Part shown: positions 1 to 14,292 of the stretch, one piece after another
Numbering within the stretch: the first letter of the stretch is position 1
Layout of the letters: each line of letters opens with the position of its first letter
Translations under genes and position numbers: made by a program
Source of the DNA: Condylostoma magnum
Taxonomy: Eukaryota > Ciliophora > Heterotrichea > Heterotrichida > Condylostomatidae
Direction: 5' to 3'
DNA: 64,000 nucleotides
NCBI GenBank assembly: GCA_920105805.1
Contig: CAKKTI010000002.1
Coordinates: 124,001-188,000 of the forward strand
Notes under the pieces: generated by a model
The model's input: the letters and a program-made list of their open reading frames with translations, nothing else
The model's database searches: none
Told to the model about the DNA's origin: nothing

Positions 1-2257
1 ACTACTCTAACTAATCATTTGCAGTATCAATGCTATCTAATAGTTGTTATTAGTACTCTTTATAATCTTCTATGGTATCTAGTAGTTACTATTGATATTC
101 TTTATAATCTTCTATATCTTATACCAATTTTTACTTTTCATGTTTTACTTCATCTAACTTTTTAATATTAAACTTTAACTTTGATTCATTTTCCTAAGAA
201 ATCACTTAAATTTATTTATTGAACTTATCAAGAGCTTAGCATCTGTTAAATGCATCATTCAATTGCTTTGCTATATCTTCTTTAGATGCAATTAATTCTT
301 TAATATCTTTTTGTAATCCTAAAATTTACTATTCCTTTTCTGCAACTTCATTGTTTTCTTGTAGTTGTTCAATCTATTATTACTATTATTGTATTTTTTG
401 TTCTGAATCTCTTTTAAGTTTCCTTGCATATGCCTTATACTCTTTTATCTTAATTTATAGAGACTAACTCTGTTTTTTATACTCTTCAGCCATCTATTCA
501 CTCTTTTATACAGTTTCTAAATACACAGACAACTTCATATCTGCCTTTTAAGCTTGATCTTTATATTAATCTACTTCTTGCATTAACTACTGATTCTTAA
601 CCTATAGTACTTCAATCTCCATAGCATTTTCTAGCTTTCTCCTATAACTTAGAATTTAGTCCTCTAATTCCCTATTCCGACCTCTTTCTAAAGTCAAATC
701 CTTTTTAAGCTGTTAAACTTACACTCTTCCTCCTGAGCTTCATACAATTTTAAGGTTTTCTAGCATGTCTTGGCACCTATGCTCTAAGTTCTACAGTCTT
801 TCATCTGCTAATTAATAAGCCTCTAGCAGTTTAGAAGTAACCTCATTAATACTTGAGTTAATTTGATTTTACTACTCTCTCTCAACTTGGACAGTTTGCT
901 AAGTTTATATCAGAATAATTTTCTCCTCTAGTTTATTGCACTATTCTTTATAATTATCTAAAATATCCCTTTCATTAGCCTTTTGCAACCTCAGTTCCTT
1001 ATTATCCTCTTATAATATTTTAATCATAGCTTCTTACTCCTTAATTTGTCTGATCTAATCAGTCACATTGTATTTATTCTTCTGCAAAGTTTTGAATTAC
1101 TCATACTATCTTTAACCTTCTTTTTCTAATTCACTCTTTTAATTCTTAACAACTTCAAAATCCTTCTATAGTATATTATAATCCTCAGTCAGTTTATCAA
1201 ACTTGTCTCTGTATCGTGAAATTTCTATTGTGAGCTAATTATAACTATCCTCTTATTCAACTCTTAGTATCCTGCTATGCTTTTCTTAACAATCATGCTC
1301 TTTTCTCCTCAACGCATTGTAAAATGTCAAGCTCCTTTCTTTTTCCTTTGATAATTACTTCTCTAGATTATCTATCCTATCATGACTAACTTCTAGCTTA
1401 TGGGAAAACCCTTCAAACTAAGATTTGCTTTAAATTCTTTACTACAGACTGCTTATGTGATCCTATAATCTTTCAACCTCCTTTGATTAGTCTAATGCAC
1501 CAGCATCATTCTTTTTCATCTGCATTATCTGCCTGTCTTTCTCTACTAATTACTAGGATTTCATTTCAATCTAGGCTTATAGCTCTTATATTACTTAATA
1601 GCTTTGTTTAAGGGAGCTTTCATTCTCACTTCTTGAATTTTGCAAAGGTGAGTTGGACCTTTTTCTTCCTTCCCTTTATCTTAACATATCGTTAGCCTGT
1701 CTTAATTAATTCTTAGCCTGATTTAATTCCTATTATAACGCTGTGACACTTTAATTCAAGGCCTCTGCTGATTCATTTTTGTTTTAAAAGCAGGAATTTC
1801 AAATATCATGATTTAACATACTGAAAATCTCTCAAATTTTATTTTGTATATAGGCTGGTTCTGACTCATTATAGTAAAGCAGATCAGTTATCTAAGTTTA
1901 TACATTTGCTATTAGATTTGAGACTAGTCCATAATCTCCACTTTAGAATTTCTACTTGCGCTTAAATTATCCCAGTTTCTAATCTAGTACATTCTCCTGA
2001 ACTTGTAGTATGTATCGAATTTGCTGTTCCCAGTCGTCCTTTTCTTATACTAATTCTTAAACTAGGGTTGAAAGGGAGCGCTTCTTAGCTGGAGACGCGC
2101 GCTGGGACAGTATATCGGTCGTATTATTAGCAAATTAAAGAATTTTGGTTGTTACTAGTTTCAGTCTTTTGAAAAGGTTTATCAAAGATTGCTCTGAAAA
2201 GACTTTTTGCTTAGGAGTTCCGCCCTAGCTTGATATTTATTAACGTCTTTTATTCAT
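1..2257 (-). CDS. Long coiled-coil protein, N-terminal part (runs off left edge)
   Basis: The frame is open from ATG at 2257 to the left edge, about 752 residues, with many TAA/TAG codons read as Gln and a few TGA as Trp. The first ~70 residues are basic and Ser/Thr-rich (M-N-K-R-R-Q-Q...). After that the protein is almost entirely heptad-like Glu/Lys/Gln/Leu coiled coil. At the left edge the sequence repeats with a 14-residue unit around D-Y-K-E-Y-Q...L-L-D. No catalytic domain is visible. Composition suggests a cytoskeletal, basal-body or SMC-like structural protein, but the family is not recognisable. The start was chosen because it is the first in-frame ATG and lies just 8 bp from a divergent ORF. 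Confidence 0.7.
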
Positions 2258-2265
2258 TTATTGTA

Positions 2266-2604
2266 ATGATTAAAATCTAAAGAAGTGTTTAGGAGAGGTT
2301 CTAGATAGATTAAGTAGGATGAAAGGAAGAAAATAGATTGATATCAGACCTTAAATGTTCTTAGTTTAAAATTAAAGGCATATTGTAGTACTATTCGATT
2401 ATAAAAGATAAGGATTCATAAGTTTATTGTATTTAGCTAATATCTTTAAGATTATGCAAGGTAATTATGTTAAGATTATTGAGTAAATACCTCAAAACTA
2501 ATATTAGAGTTGAATTATATAACTTAGATACTTTAAATTTCATAAGCAAAGAAGTAATTTAGACTATTTGACTATAAGTGAAAAGGTAATACCTTAACTG
2601 CTAA
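2266..2604 (+). CDS. Small hypothetical ORF (about 112 aa)
   Basis: The ATG frame is open for about 113 codons and ends at tandem TAA TAA. It contains two TGA (Trp) and several TAA/TAG (Gln). It is rich in Lys, Glu and Leu, with no recognised domain. It is in the same frame as the large gene that starts at 2680, so it could instead be part of an N-terminal extension of that gene. Its composition looks coding rather than intergenic, but no homology was recognised. Confidence 0.3.
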
Positions 2605-2679
2605 TAAATCAGTACTAATAATACTTATCTTTAATTTAATCATTTTTAAGCTGTTATTACTAAATCTAACATAAATAAA

Positions 2680-5600
2680 ATGTAAATGTTTCTCTTCTTA
2701 AATACGGTTATTATGGCAAGAATTTACAAGCTTCTGCCAGAGGATTAGACGATAGTACTCAATTAGGATTATACGGAGTTTCAGATCAAAGATAGGATTT
2801 ATCTTGACTTCCTATAGGAATAGCTATAAGTTAGAAATTTTTCTATTTCTTTTTGGCTTTTTGCTTAATCAACTGGAATGATTCTATCCATTAAGGACTC
2901 TGATGGGAATCCTAAGTTTAAAATTCTAATAACAGGTGTTTAGGAACTTTGATATTCATTATATGGTGTCTCGGGTTAAGGATTGAATGATCCTGAAATC
3001 GAAATAGATCTATTTTAGTGATATTTTATTACGATTGACCTTATAAATGAAAGCTCTGATAATTTCCATGTTTACTTGTATTATGATGATATTGCAAAGA
3101 AAAATGGATTTAAAATAACAGAATGAGAGTTTTCAATTGAAAAAGACTACTGGATTAACTTAGGAGCTTCTGAAGATAAAATAAAAGGGTGATTTGGGGC
3201 TTTAACTCTTTATATAAATGAAATAGTTGACTCATAATACTTCTAGGATTTATATGATAACTTGAAAAACATAGGACCTTATAACAGAACTTTTGCAGCC
3301 CTCCAAGGAACATATATAGAACTAGAGTATAAGACTTTAAGAAGGGATGAGGAAAACTCATAACTATTAAAAAGCCTAAAAGATACTAATATTAGCTCAT
3401 AAGACTGGACAGTAACATCATGGATTCTTTATGATACTAGTTCTGAAGTTTTACCCAAAGAATACCAGTACTAAAGATTAGATTAAGTTACTATTACAAT
3501 CAAATAGGATTTCGAGATAAAATTTATGTATAGTTTTGCCAATTCATAAGTTTAAATTTTCTTTGATGATTAAAGTGCAGTGTTTGATGCTAACTTATTT
3601 GACTGGATTTATGTACAAGTATCATTGAGATAAACTGAAATGTACTGCATTGTTTATTCGAATACGATTGAACAATCTAAATAAATATAACTAAATGATA
3701 ATCCTAATACATAGTTTGTTAAAGATTAGTTTGAAATTTAGTACTAATATAGATCGTATGAAGAAGGGCATTTTATTTATTGAAATACTAGAATGTATCC
3801 TACCTATTCTCAATCAAAACTAGGCGTTCCAAATCTATATTCAGCCTTTTCAAATTGCTCAAAATGAGATGGTAAGGATAGATGTTTGGTATGTAAGGAT
3901 TATTATGGAATCTCTAGTACAAATTATGAGTGTATGCCGTGTAATTTTGAATGTGAATTAGAGTCAAACTATAGTAATTTACTTAGTTTAAATTATGAAG
4001 CATGTATAGCAAATGCAGGTATGAAATAAACAAACAGTGTAAAGGAAAATTGTATTCAGACATGCAATCTTAATTATTCTACAATCAAATCTTGTTAAGG
4101 AAAAAATGGTAAGATAGATTTTGAGTTTAATAGCCCATTACAAGCTTAGTATTGGGATAAAAATAACTTAATGTATTTCTAGTATAATCAAAGCCCCTAG
4201 TAAAACTCAAGGGAGATCTATATTGATTAATAAGTAGGCTTATTCTTAGATGGAACTGGTTCTTATCATTTGGTCGGATAAAACAACTAAAGTTTAATAT
4301 TTCAGTAGAATTTCATTATTTAGACGTATTTCAAATCTCAAAATAAAGGGACATTACTCTAAATAGCTACTATTAATGATATTTAGCTTTCTATTGATAA
4401 TGATATCTTAGAGGATTAATAATAATAGATAACTTTAAAACTTAATATAGATTCTTTAGATTAAAGTGAACTAGAAGTTGAGTATAATCATTAAAATTGT
4501 AACTTTTATACAGACTGGCATGCAATTTAAATCATTCATAACGTATCAGAAAATTAATTATGCTTACATGTTGATGATATCTCTAAATGCTAAGATCTAG
4601 GCACTTAATTTGAGTTAAAACAGTTTTATAATCAAGAAATTGTACTAGGATATAATAAAACAACTGAAACTTATTACAAAGGGTTTATTTACCACTTAAC
4701 AATTATAAACCAATACGAATTTGATGATGAATTGTATCACCCAGATCCTTTTCCTAATCAAGATAGTATAAATCCATGCTTTTTATCTAATAGCTATTTA
4801 TAACCAGTGAGTAGCTCTAATGATTAAATATGTTTAGACTACTGCCCATTTGAAACATGAATTTACTACAATGAATGTGTAATTCTAAACAATCTCATAT
4901 CTTTTAGCTTTAACCAAACTACTAATAACCCTTGATCTTAATAAAATTTAGCATAAAGCATAATGGGAAAAGATCCTAATATGTTTTACCCTGATTATGA
5001 TACGAATGATCCTATAATAGTAAAGGACTAAGGATTGTATTTTCAAGGTAAGAATTATTTTAAAGTATACAAAGACTATGAAAATGGGTTAACTCCTAAC
5101 TTATCAATAGTCTGGTCAATATCGTTCTTAATCAGACCTTTAGGGGTAGGAACACTTATTGATATTGGGGTAAATTATAATCAGGACTCAAATTTCAGGT
5201 ATTTAAGATTAAGTTTTACTTTCTTTGATAAGAAAATGTTCCTTAATATTGTTTATATAAATAATTTCAATAAATAAGAGTTCAATGCTTTTTCTATTCA
5301 TGCTGATGGATAAGAATGGTTCTATCTGACCTTTACAATAGATTATAAAGATGTTAAGATTTATCGTAATTCTTAATTGATTTGGCACTCTAGTCTGACT
5401 TATTACTTCTAATACAAAGTATCGGCTGAGCATAGAATAGGTATGGATTAAAATGAAATAAGGGGATATCAAGGATTCTTATATCTAGTCTAATACTCCC
5501 ATACAACAGTTCTTAATGATATTATTGGAAGCACTAGCACAATGTGTTAATAGAATAATTAAACCTGTGAATTAAGTAATATATCCCTACCTCTTTGTGA

Positions 5601-8313
5601 TATTAATTAATGGTTTGATGGCACTTAGTGCTTGCAATGCATGTCGGGCTGTTTATCGTGTAATGATGAGCATTCATGTGACGTATGTCAAATGTAAGGA
5701 TGCAAGGATTGTTCTGACTTCTTTACGAATGCATGCTAAGAATGTGTAGATGGAGCTTATTTTGAATTCGATGAATGCTGATGCAAAAATGACACCTAAA
5801 TTATACCAGTTAATAAAGAGAATAACTGCTTTTTTGATTGTGATTACTAAGAATTTATAGATATTAAGTATGTTTGCTAGAAGTGTGAGGATTGGGAATT
5901 TGCTTTTAGGTTTTAATGCTTATGGTGTGAGTCATTCTAAGGATTTTCCTGGAGTTTTGACTATTGGCTATAAGAAATAGACGATGAGCTATTAGATGCT
6001 CTGTAGGGTACCTGTCAACCTGTTTGTGGAGATGGAACTTGTTTAGGCTTAGAGCAATGTGATTCGTAGGAAGGGTGTAATTAGTACTGTAGATCTGAGC
6101 ATAATTATAAGTGTTTGAAAATAGATAATAGAACATGTGAATGCTACTAGTTGATTGAGAGAACTTAACTAGAGTTTAAAGGACATAAGGAAAGTATATA
6201 AGTAGATTTAAAATTTAGCAGTGATTTAATAATTTATGGAAATATCGAAGATGCTTATGAGATATTCATTGGAATTGACTTTCTAGTAAACTACTCGATA
6301 ACTAAAGTTAGTGAAAGCTTGTATCAAATTACTCTTGTACTACCAAGTAGTTTTAGTACTGAGTTTAAATTCCAAATGATCTTAAAGGATTATACTTAAA
6401 TTTTGAATTATGACTCAAGCATGGATTTTAATTATTAACCCAAAGCAATTTATATCGATCCTTTATGCCAAGAAAGTGTAGACAATAAGTGTATTAAGTG
6501 TGTAAATTCCTACATCTTGGTGGAAAATGGTAAATGTGAGTGCCCTTAAAATGATAAATTTGATTAAGATTGCAATATGAAAGATCAACCTACTCAAGAA
6601 ACAAATTAAACTATTGAATGCTTAAATGGTTAACTACAACTTGATAATGATTGTATAGGCTGTGAATAAATATTAGGATATGGCGGTAATCTTAGATTTA
6701 ATCAACCGTAACTAAAAAAACGTATTGATGATTAGTGTATAGAATATTGTGGAGATGGAATTAATTATGGACAGCACCAATGTGACGATGGTAATAGAAT
6801 ATTAGGAGATGGTTGCAATAATGACTGTAATATTGAAAATGGCTTTATTTGTCCTGACAATTAATGCCAAATGAAATATCCAATTGCTGAACTAGTATAT
6901 ATTAAGCTAGACTATCAAACATATTAATTGTAATTGTAATTTGATGAGAAAGTCTAAAATAATGAAGATCTTTAACTCGAGATTTAGTTTGATTATGGTA
7001 TTAAACAAGTAAGTAGTCTAGAAAGCTATGAAATCATTGATATTTATGTATATCCTGAGGAAAGTATCGATAAAAACTATAAAGTAACTATAAATGTACT
7101 GAATTATCAGCAAATTAGAAATAAATTGAATTAGTCTTTATAACAAGGCGAGTATTCAGTTATACTAAAAGACGAGCTAGATTTAAATAAGCACTTTTAA
7201 AGCTTCGCATAAACAGTTTCCCAATTTACGATTTTAGGCTCTTTTTCAATAAGCATTCTTCTTTATCTAGGAAACATAAATATTGATATAAATTCCTTGA
7301 TATCATCTGTTGAAATGATGCAACTATTGAATCTATTGTAATTTGCTAATCTAAAAGTACCATTGTAATTACTTGCGTTTTATAGAGCTTTGGATTTTGC
7401 AAATGCTGATTTTATTCCTAATCTATTTGAAATGTTCATCATTAGTTATAAAGGAGAAGAAGTATAGGAAAATAAGTTTAAAGAATAAGAATATCCTTCA
7501 GATTTTTTAATTAATTCAGGATAAATTATAATAGCAAATATTATTTGTTTTATTCTCTATATGCTATTAAGAATAATTAGATTATGCTCTAGATCTAGTA
7601 CAATTAAAAAACACTACTTGAAGTTCAAATATTAAATGCCTATTTTATTGTTTAACGAAGGATTTTTAGGGCTAACTTTTGCTTCTTTATTATTCCTTAA
7701 GAATATTTACCACTTTTTTAATTACAGTCCTTTTACAATAATTTCATGAATACTCAGTTTTTTGTACTTTAAAAGATTCTTAAGCTTATACTATGATAAA
7801 TGCTATTAAGAAAACTCCTATCATGATTAAAACTATAAATCAAAGTTTGGCTAATTTTATGACTAAATGGATTACTAAAGAAAGATTAAAAGATGCTTTG
7901 GATTATTTATTTATGTAAAGAAACTAATATTATGTTATTGTCTTATATTTATACGAGATCAGTAACTAACGTATATTAGCTTATGCTTTTACGTTGTAAT
8001 TTTTATTTAGTATTGAATTTGTTTAGTGGTAATATCTCCATTTAAAATGAAGTAAATGTTCTAACGTATTCTTATTATACAAGAGTCATTATTTGTGTTA
8101 TCTATATACTGTCTTTAGGCTTATGAAACCGATGAATTAATTGACAATATGTATACAACTTATTTTGTGCTTGCATTGCAAATATTATCCTTTATTCCAG
8201 GAATTATTTATCATTGAATTAAAGCAATTACAAAACTATTCAAAAAGTGCAAAGGGAAGATTACCATATAAAGGCCGCCAAGTACTCCTATTAGTAGTAT
8301 AGCTATTGAGTGA
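2680..8313 (+). CDS. Very large Cys-rich cell-surface membrane protein (LamG-like / DUF4215-like repeats, multi-TM C-terminus)
   Basis: This is a single 1,878-codon frame ending TGA TAA. A short hydrophobic N-terminus is followed by beta-rich segments resembling concanavalin/LamG folds (roughly residues 30-380 and 480-930). Cys-rich blocks lie near residues 390-470 and 950-1040. Two copies of a C-G-D-G...C-D...G-C...C motif occur near residues 1114 and 1356; the second reads C-D-D-G-N...G-D-G-C and matches the DUF4215 / Myxococcus Cys-rich repeat. The last ~350 residues hold several long hydrophobic helices and a basic cytoplasmic tail. This layout is common in ciliate surface receptors of unknown ligand. 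The role is inferred to be a surface receptor or adhesin; no enzyme motif is seen. Several candidate ATGs lie within the first 20 codons. Confidence 0.8.
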
Positions 8314-8355
8314 TAATTAAGTTTATTCATATTATAGTGTTACACGTTTATTTCT

Positions 8356-10098
8356 TCAGTAAAACACGAATAAAATTTCCTATTATATATCAAAATATTT
8401 AATTTTACTTTCCATGCTATACACATATTATTGCATTTAAATGATTAGTTTCACTATTTATATATGCAATAAAAATCCTAAAAGATTTATAAAAGTTAAT
8501 TAATTCTAACTAAACCACTCATAACTACTAATAAGACTTGAGCATAATCTCTTTTTAACTTTAGGCATAAGCATATTAGAGATTAAATTATTCAAATGCC
8601 TTAAGCAATCAAATTATACAGGAAACTCAAGTTTGCAGCGAAGAATTTGATTAAATATATCAGGAACACTTGTTTCCTTACTACCAAATGGCACTTTCCC
8701 ATATACCATTTCATACTAAATAACTCCTAAGCTCCAATAATCAACTTCTTTCCCATATTATTCTCCTAAAATTACTTATGGAGACATGTAATATGGAGTT
8801 CCTACTGTTGTTTAAGTTCTATCAGCAATAATACTACTATCAAAGTCAATTAAAGTTACTATTTAATTCTCATTTATAATGATATTGGCTGGAGTTATAT
8901 CTCTGTGAATCACTCCCTTGCTATGATAGCATTCTAGTATATTTAGCAGCTAGGTAAATATAGATCTGGCTTCAGATAAAGGAAGATTAAAGTTTTAGTT
9001 TATCTTTTATTGCAGTGTTTGACCTTGTATGTAGTCTAATAAAAGGTGTCCTGTATTATTTTCTTAAATTTAGGCATAGCATCTATAAAATTAATTGAGT
9101 CTTTAAAATATTTAAAACTCTCATTTGGCTAATTCAGTTGTTTTTACTATATAAGATTCATTGTCTATTTTCCTTATAATTGACTTTTCTGATTCAAATA
9201 AAATAGATGTATTAGAAAAATTGTTACTGACTATTTATTATAATAAATCAGTAAAATCAACATCTGACTAACTTCTGTTAGAGTTTTATTATAGTGTTAC
9301 TTGTGCAATATTCAAATCAATTTAAAAGTTTTAGATAAGAACTTCTGTATGGCCGATAAAACACATTTTACAATTTTTAACCTTATTTACTTCTAAAATT
9401 TCATCTTAATAAAATGTTCTCAGTATATTTTTCCTTTTAAACAGATTTATTTATCCAACTACTATTTTTATTATAGTATTATTTGGCATAGTCCTACAGT
9501 CTAATTCATTTATATTCTTGCATGTAGCCTTAAATTATAATGGCTTTTTTCTATATTTAGACTTTTAAGAATTTTCTATTTTATCTTTACATTGATTAAT
9601 CTAGCCTATATACTCGGCAAAATTACTAATAAGAAGACAACATAAAACACTTCTTTATAAGACTTTGACTTTATAACTTTACTTTTGACCGAAAATTACC
9701 TAAAAACTTTCTAAAATTTAAATACTTTTAGCTTTATAGCAATAATTGCTTTAACTAACCTTAATGCTTCCTTATATTAGTATATATACATAAGGGGAGG
9801 TTTTATCAACTGTAAAACTATCTTTAGGCTTTAATATTATAAAATGATTACCTTGTAGAAGATCATCAATCTATTAAGCATTTCCGTAATTTAGTAGTGG
9901 ATGCTGCTTAATGAAGTTTAAAACTCTGTATTAAAAGTTGGGCCCTAGATCTACTTATAAAAATTTATCAAGTAGGCCAGAGCTTTGGTTAAAATAAGAG
10001 TAATTAGTACAAGTTGATACTTTAGGCGATTCAATTTAATCGCAATCTAGGGGTAGGATTACTTAATTTTGTTTAATCTTGTTACAACAAAGTCCCAT
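8356..10098 (-). CDS. Acylated cNMP-domain / PKG-like protein kinase with DFD motif
   Basis: The frame is 581 codons and starts M-G-L-C-C, a classic N-myristoylation plus palmitoylation signal, so membrane attachment is likely. Residues ~70-300 resemble degenerate cyclic-nucleotide-binding modules (I-L-I-Q-G-S-I-K-V), with no clear phosphate-binding cassette. The C-terminal half is a kinase domain: V-K near 319, H-R-D-I-T-P-A-N near 394, D-F-D near 416 in place of D-F-G, then G-T-P-Y-Y-M-S-P and D-Y-W-S-L-G-V. No glycine-rich loop is obvious. The layout matches cGMP-dependent kinases of ciliates, but activity and nucleotide binding are uncertain. The end is ambiguous: TAG/TAA codons follow the kinase fold before the TGA used here. 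Confidence 0.8.
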
Positions 10099-10530
10099 AT
10101 TAATTTTTTAATTATTGGAACTTAGAAATATTATTAGCATAAATACATTTAATTAATTTCACATTTAGATATAGACTTTTAGGTAACTATTCTACCAAAT
10201 ATTAGCATCTCTAAAATCGTATTGACTAAATTTAACTCTTTTTATCATCTATATAATTTACTTTCTAACAATAAAACTAATTCTATTTCACTTTATAAAC
10301 CTTTGAATTTATACAGCTTACATTTGCCTCGACAATGTTTCATAACATATAAACCATTACTACTATTCAAGATTCATAGTACATTGTTTACATACCTTTT
10401 TCTAGTTCAAGTCATTAATTTTCATTTATATAATGCTAAATAGATTTTGATAAGGGTTTAAGCATTTTAATTATATAGGAGATGTTGAGACTTAAATAGC
10501 TCTATATAAAGATATAAGCATTTAATATAG
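10099..10530. other. Intergenic stretch upstream of a weak ORF
   Basis: This lies between the kinase start (- strand) and the next + ORF. The + frame that continues into that ORF stays open from about 10141 with one TGA at 10486, but has no ATG before 10531. It may therefore be 5' leader, or coding if translation begins elsewhere or an intron is present. No RNA gene or repeat was recognised. Confidence 0.3.
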
Positions 10531-11880
10531 ATGGAGAAGCACAGTAAAGGGAGAGTAGAAGTTGAATACTTTATTAGTCAAGATCCTTATTATTTGGTGG
10601 GTTTAATCCAATATTTTAGCATAACGGAAATTATGATAGTTACTGGTGCACTAAAAGATAGGTTTAAGTACTTAATAAATGGCTTTAAAAGTTATACAAC
10701 AATATCTATCATTTGCCAAATAAATAGTGTTTTTATTATGAAGCAATTGATATTTTACACTACTAAGTTAAGCTATTCAAAACAAACTCTCTAATACTAA
10801 TAAAATGTTATAATTACTCAGTATTCTTTAAATCAGTAATATAAAACTAGTTTTATATATCCTTTAATAATTTTGTTGTTCCCTATTACATCTTTTCTTC
10901 AGGCAAATACTAAATAAATCTTTATAATCAAAATTACAATCTATATGAGTTTGACTATAATTATAGTACAGAAATGTTTTAACTGTCTAGACCACGAGCA
11001 ATGAAAATAAATTATTGCTTACCAAAACAAATATAATTAAAGAATAGTAATTTTGTTATCATAATTTAATAGATTCCTTAGCAATTAAAGATATATATTA
11101 AGCTCATATCTGACAATAAAATTGCTCAGGTACCAAAGTAAAATTTCAAGCCTTGTTAGATTAAAGATAGCAAAATTGTAACAGATATTTATAACAGAAT
11201 TAAATATTAATTTGACTAATAATAAAATATAATATTTTTTAAAATTCCTTCTTAGTGATAGAGGTAAAACTATCAATAAAATAGAGTTTAATCCTTTATA
11301 GATTGATTTGGGAAATTAAAATAAAGGTAATACTTATCATTTACAATATCTTAATATTATAAGATACATTTAAGGGTACAAAGGATTTATATAAGACTCA
11401 TTATTATTTTCCTATATAACTATTAAATTATAAGGTTACTCTATTATTAGCTTACCGTAATCCATTTTTTAAAAAGATTTTAGGATACTTAATAGGATTT
11501 ATCCAAGAAAATATCCTTTTATAGCATAAATTCTAGATCTATATAAACCTGTCAAAATAAGTAATATCTTATGAGCCCTCTATAGCAATAAAAATCCTTT
11601 TCTGAATTTTATGATGAGCTAACTATATCTATTATTTTCATTAAAAGATTATCTCAGATTGCGTAATTTGATTAACCTTCTTTTTCAATATTTAGTATTA
11701 TCAATAATTAAGTTAAAGCTCTTTTGACAGCTGTATATTATAGTATTGTTTCCAATTGTTATTCAGTGATTGGTTGTATTACTTACTATAACGATTAATA
11801 CCTCTTATAATTTCGCTAAAATAAAGGCAACAATCTTTTAACTTGCTAAGTGAAATATGGGATAATTTCATTAAATTTGA
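10531..11880 (+). CDS. Hypothetical multi-TM membrane protein (weak call)
   Basis: The ATG frame has 450 codons and ends at TGA, 25 bp before the CDPK start. It has five internal TGA and no TGG, which is unusual, so the coding status is uncertain. The translation has hydrophobic segments near residues 105-150 and at the C-terminus (two helices), with Gln/Lys/Arg-rich linkers. No domain was recognised. It is supported mainly by length, by the spacing to the next gene and by the density of genes elsewhere. A competing - strand frame in part of the region has no in-frame ATG. It could be a decayed surface-receptor fragment. Confidence 0.4.
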
Positions 11881-11905
11881 CTAATCTACTGAGTTATTAT
11901 TAAAT

Positions 11906-13444
<1,539 letters not shown>

Positions 13445-13542
13445 CTATTAGTTTAGAGTAAACGATTATTGTAATTTCTTTATATTTAAGTTTTATAAGT
13501 AATTATAATAGGCTGTGCAAAATGTACTAATTGAATTATGTA

Positions 13543-14292
13543 ATGCACAATATGGAAGGACTGATTATATTGCTTATAGAATAAACAGTTTATTTTTATA
13601 TATGCTTTCAATACTTATTTGTAATATCGATAAATACATTTATTTGATATTGTAAAGTATTACTTTATAGTCCAAGCCTTAGTATTATTTGAGATTTTGA
13701 ACTATTAGTAAGTGATATATTGCTATATCATAGTTGAAATGCGTCTTTTAATTGATTTATTGTATATTTCGTAATCATTATAATATATAACTACTTCTAT
13801 CAACTTAGCATAAACATACTAATCTTTTAACTTACTCTATTATTTTAATAATGCAAATCTCTTAGGGCTATCTTTATGTCTGAACTAATTACTAGATGGT
13901 AAACAGATTTGTTGAAATTAAAGCAGGATTATTGGCTATATATAAGAAAGGTAATCAAAATTTTGCCAAGTCCACACAAATTGACTAGATTTATAATTTC
14001 ATATTATAATATACAAATTTTTATAAAGGCTGACTCTGAGGAAGCTGAATTGTTATGTTAAAAGATAATTTTTGGCATGATTCTAAGATTTCTGAGCATA
14101 TAATGCTAGAAAATAATACAATAATTAGTTGAATACGTCAATGAATATATAGGAATAGAGCTTAATTAATTGGTAAAACTATAAACCCTATATCCAATAA
14201 TGCACAAGCCTCTATAATTTAACTCTTTCTAATATTCCCATTACTCTCTCAAATACTTTTTATAAAATTTTAAATGGATCCTTATTTAATGA
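13543..14292 (+). CDS. Small membrane protein with C-terminal soluble domain (about 248 aa)
   Basis: The frame starts with ATG at 13543 (second ATG at 13552). It has three or four hydrophobic helices in the first ~110 residues and a Lys/Glu-rich soluble part starting around M-S-E-L-I-T-R-W. It ends TAA TGA at 14287-14292. Four TGA in the membrane part read as Trp. No family was recognised. The TGA overlaps the ATG at 14289 of the next gene as ATGA. The C-terminal ~138 residues have no internal TGA and are the most convincing coding stretch. Confidence 0.6.
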
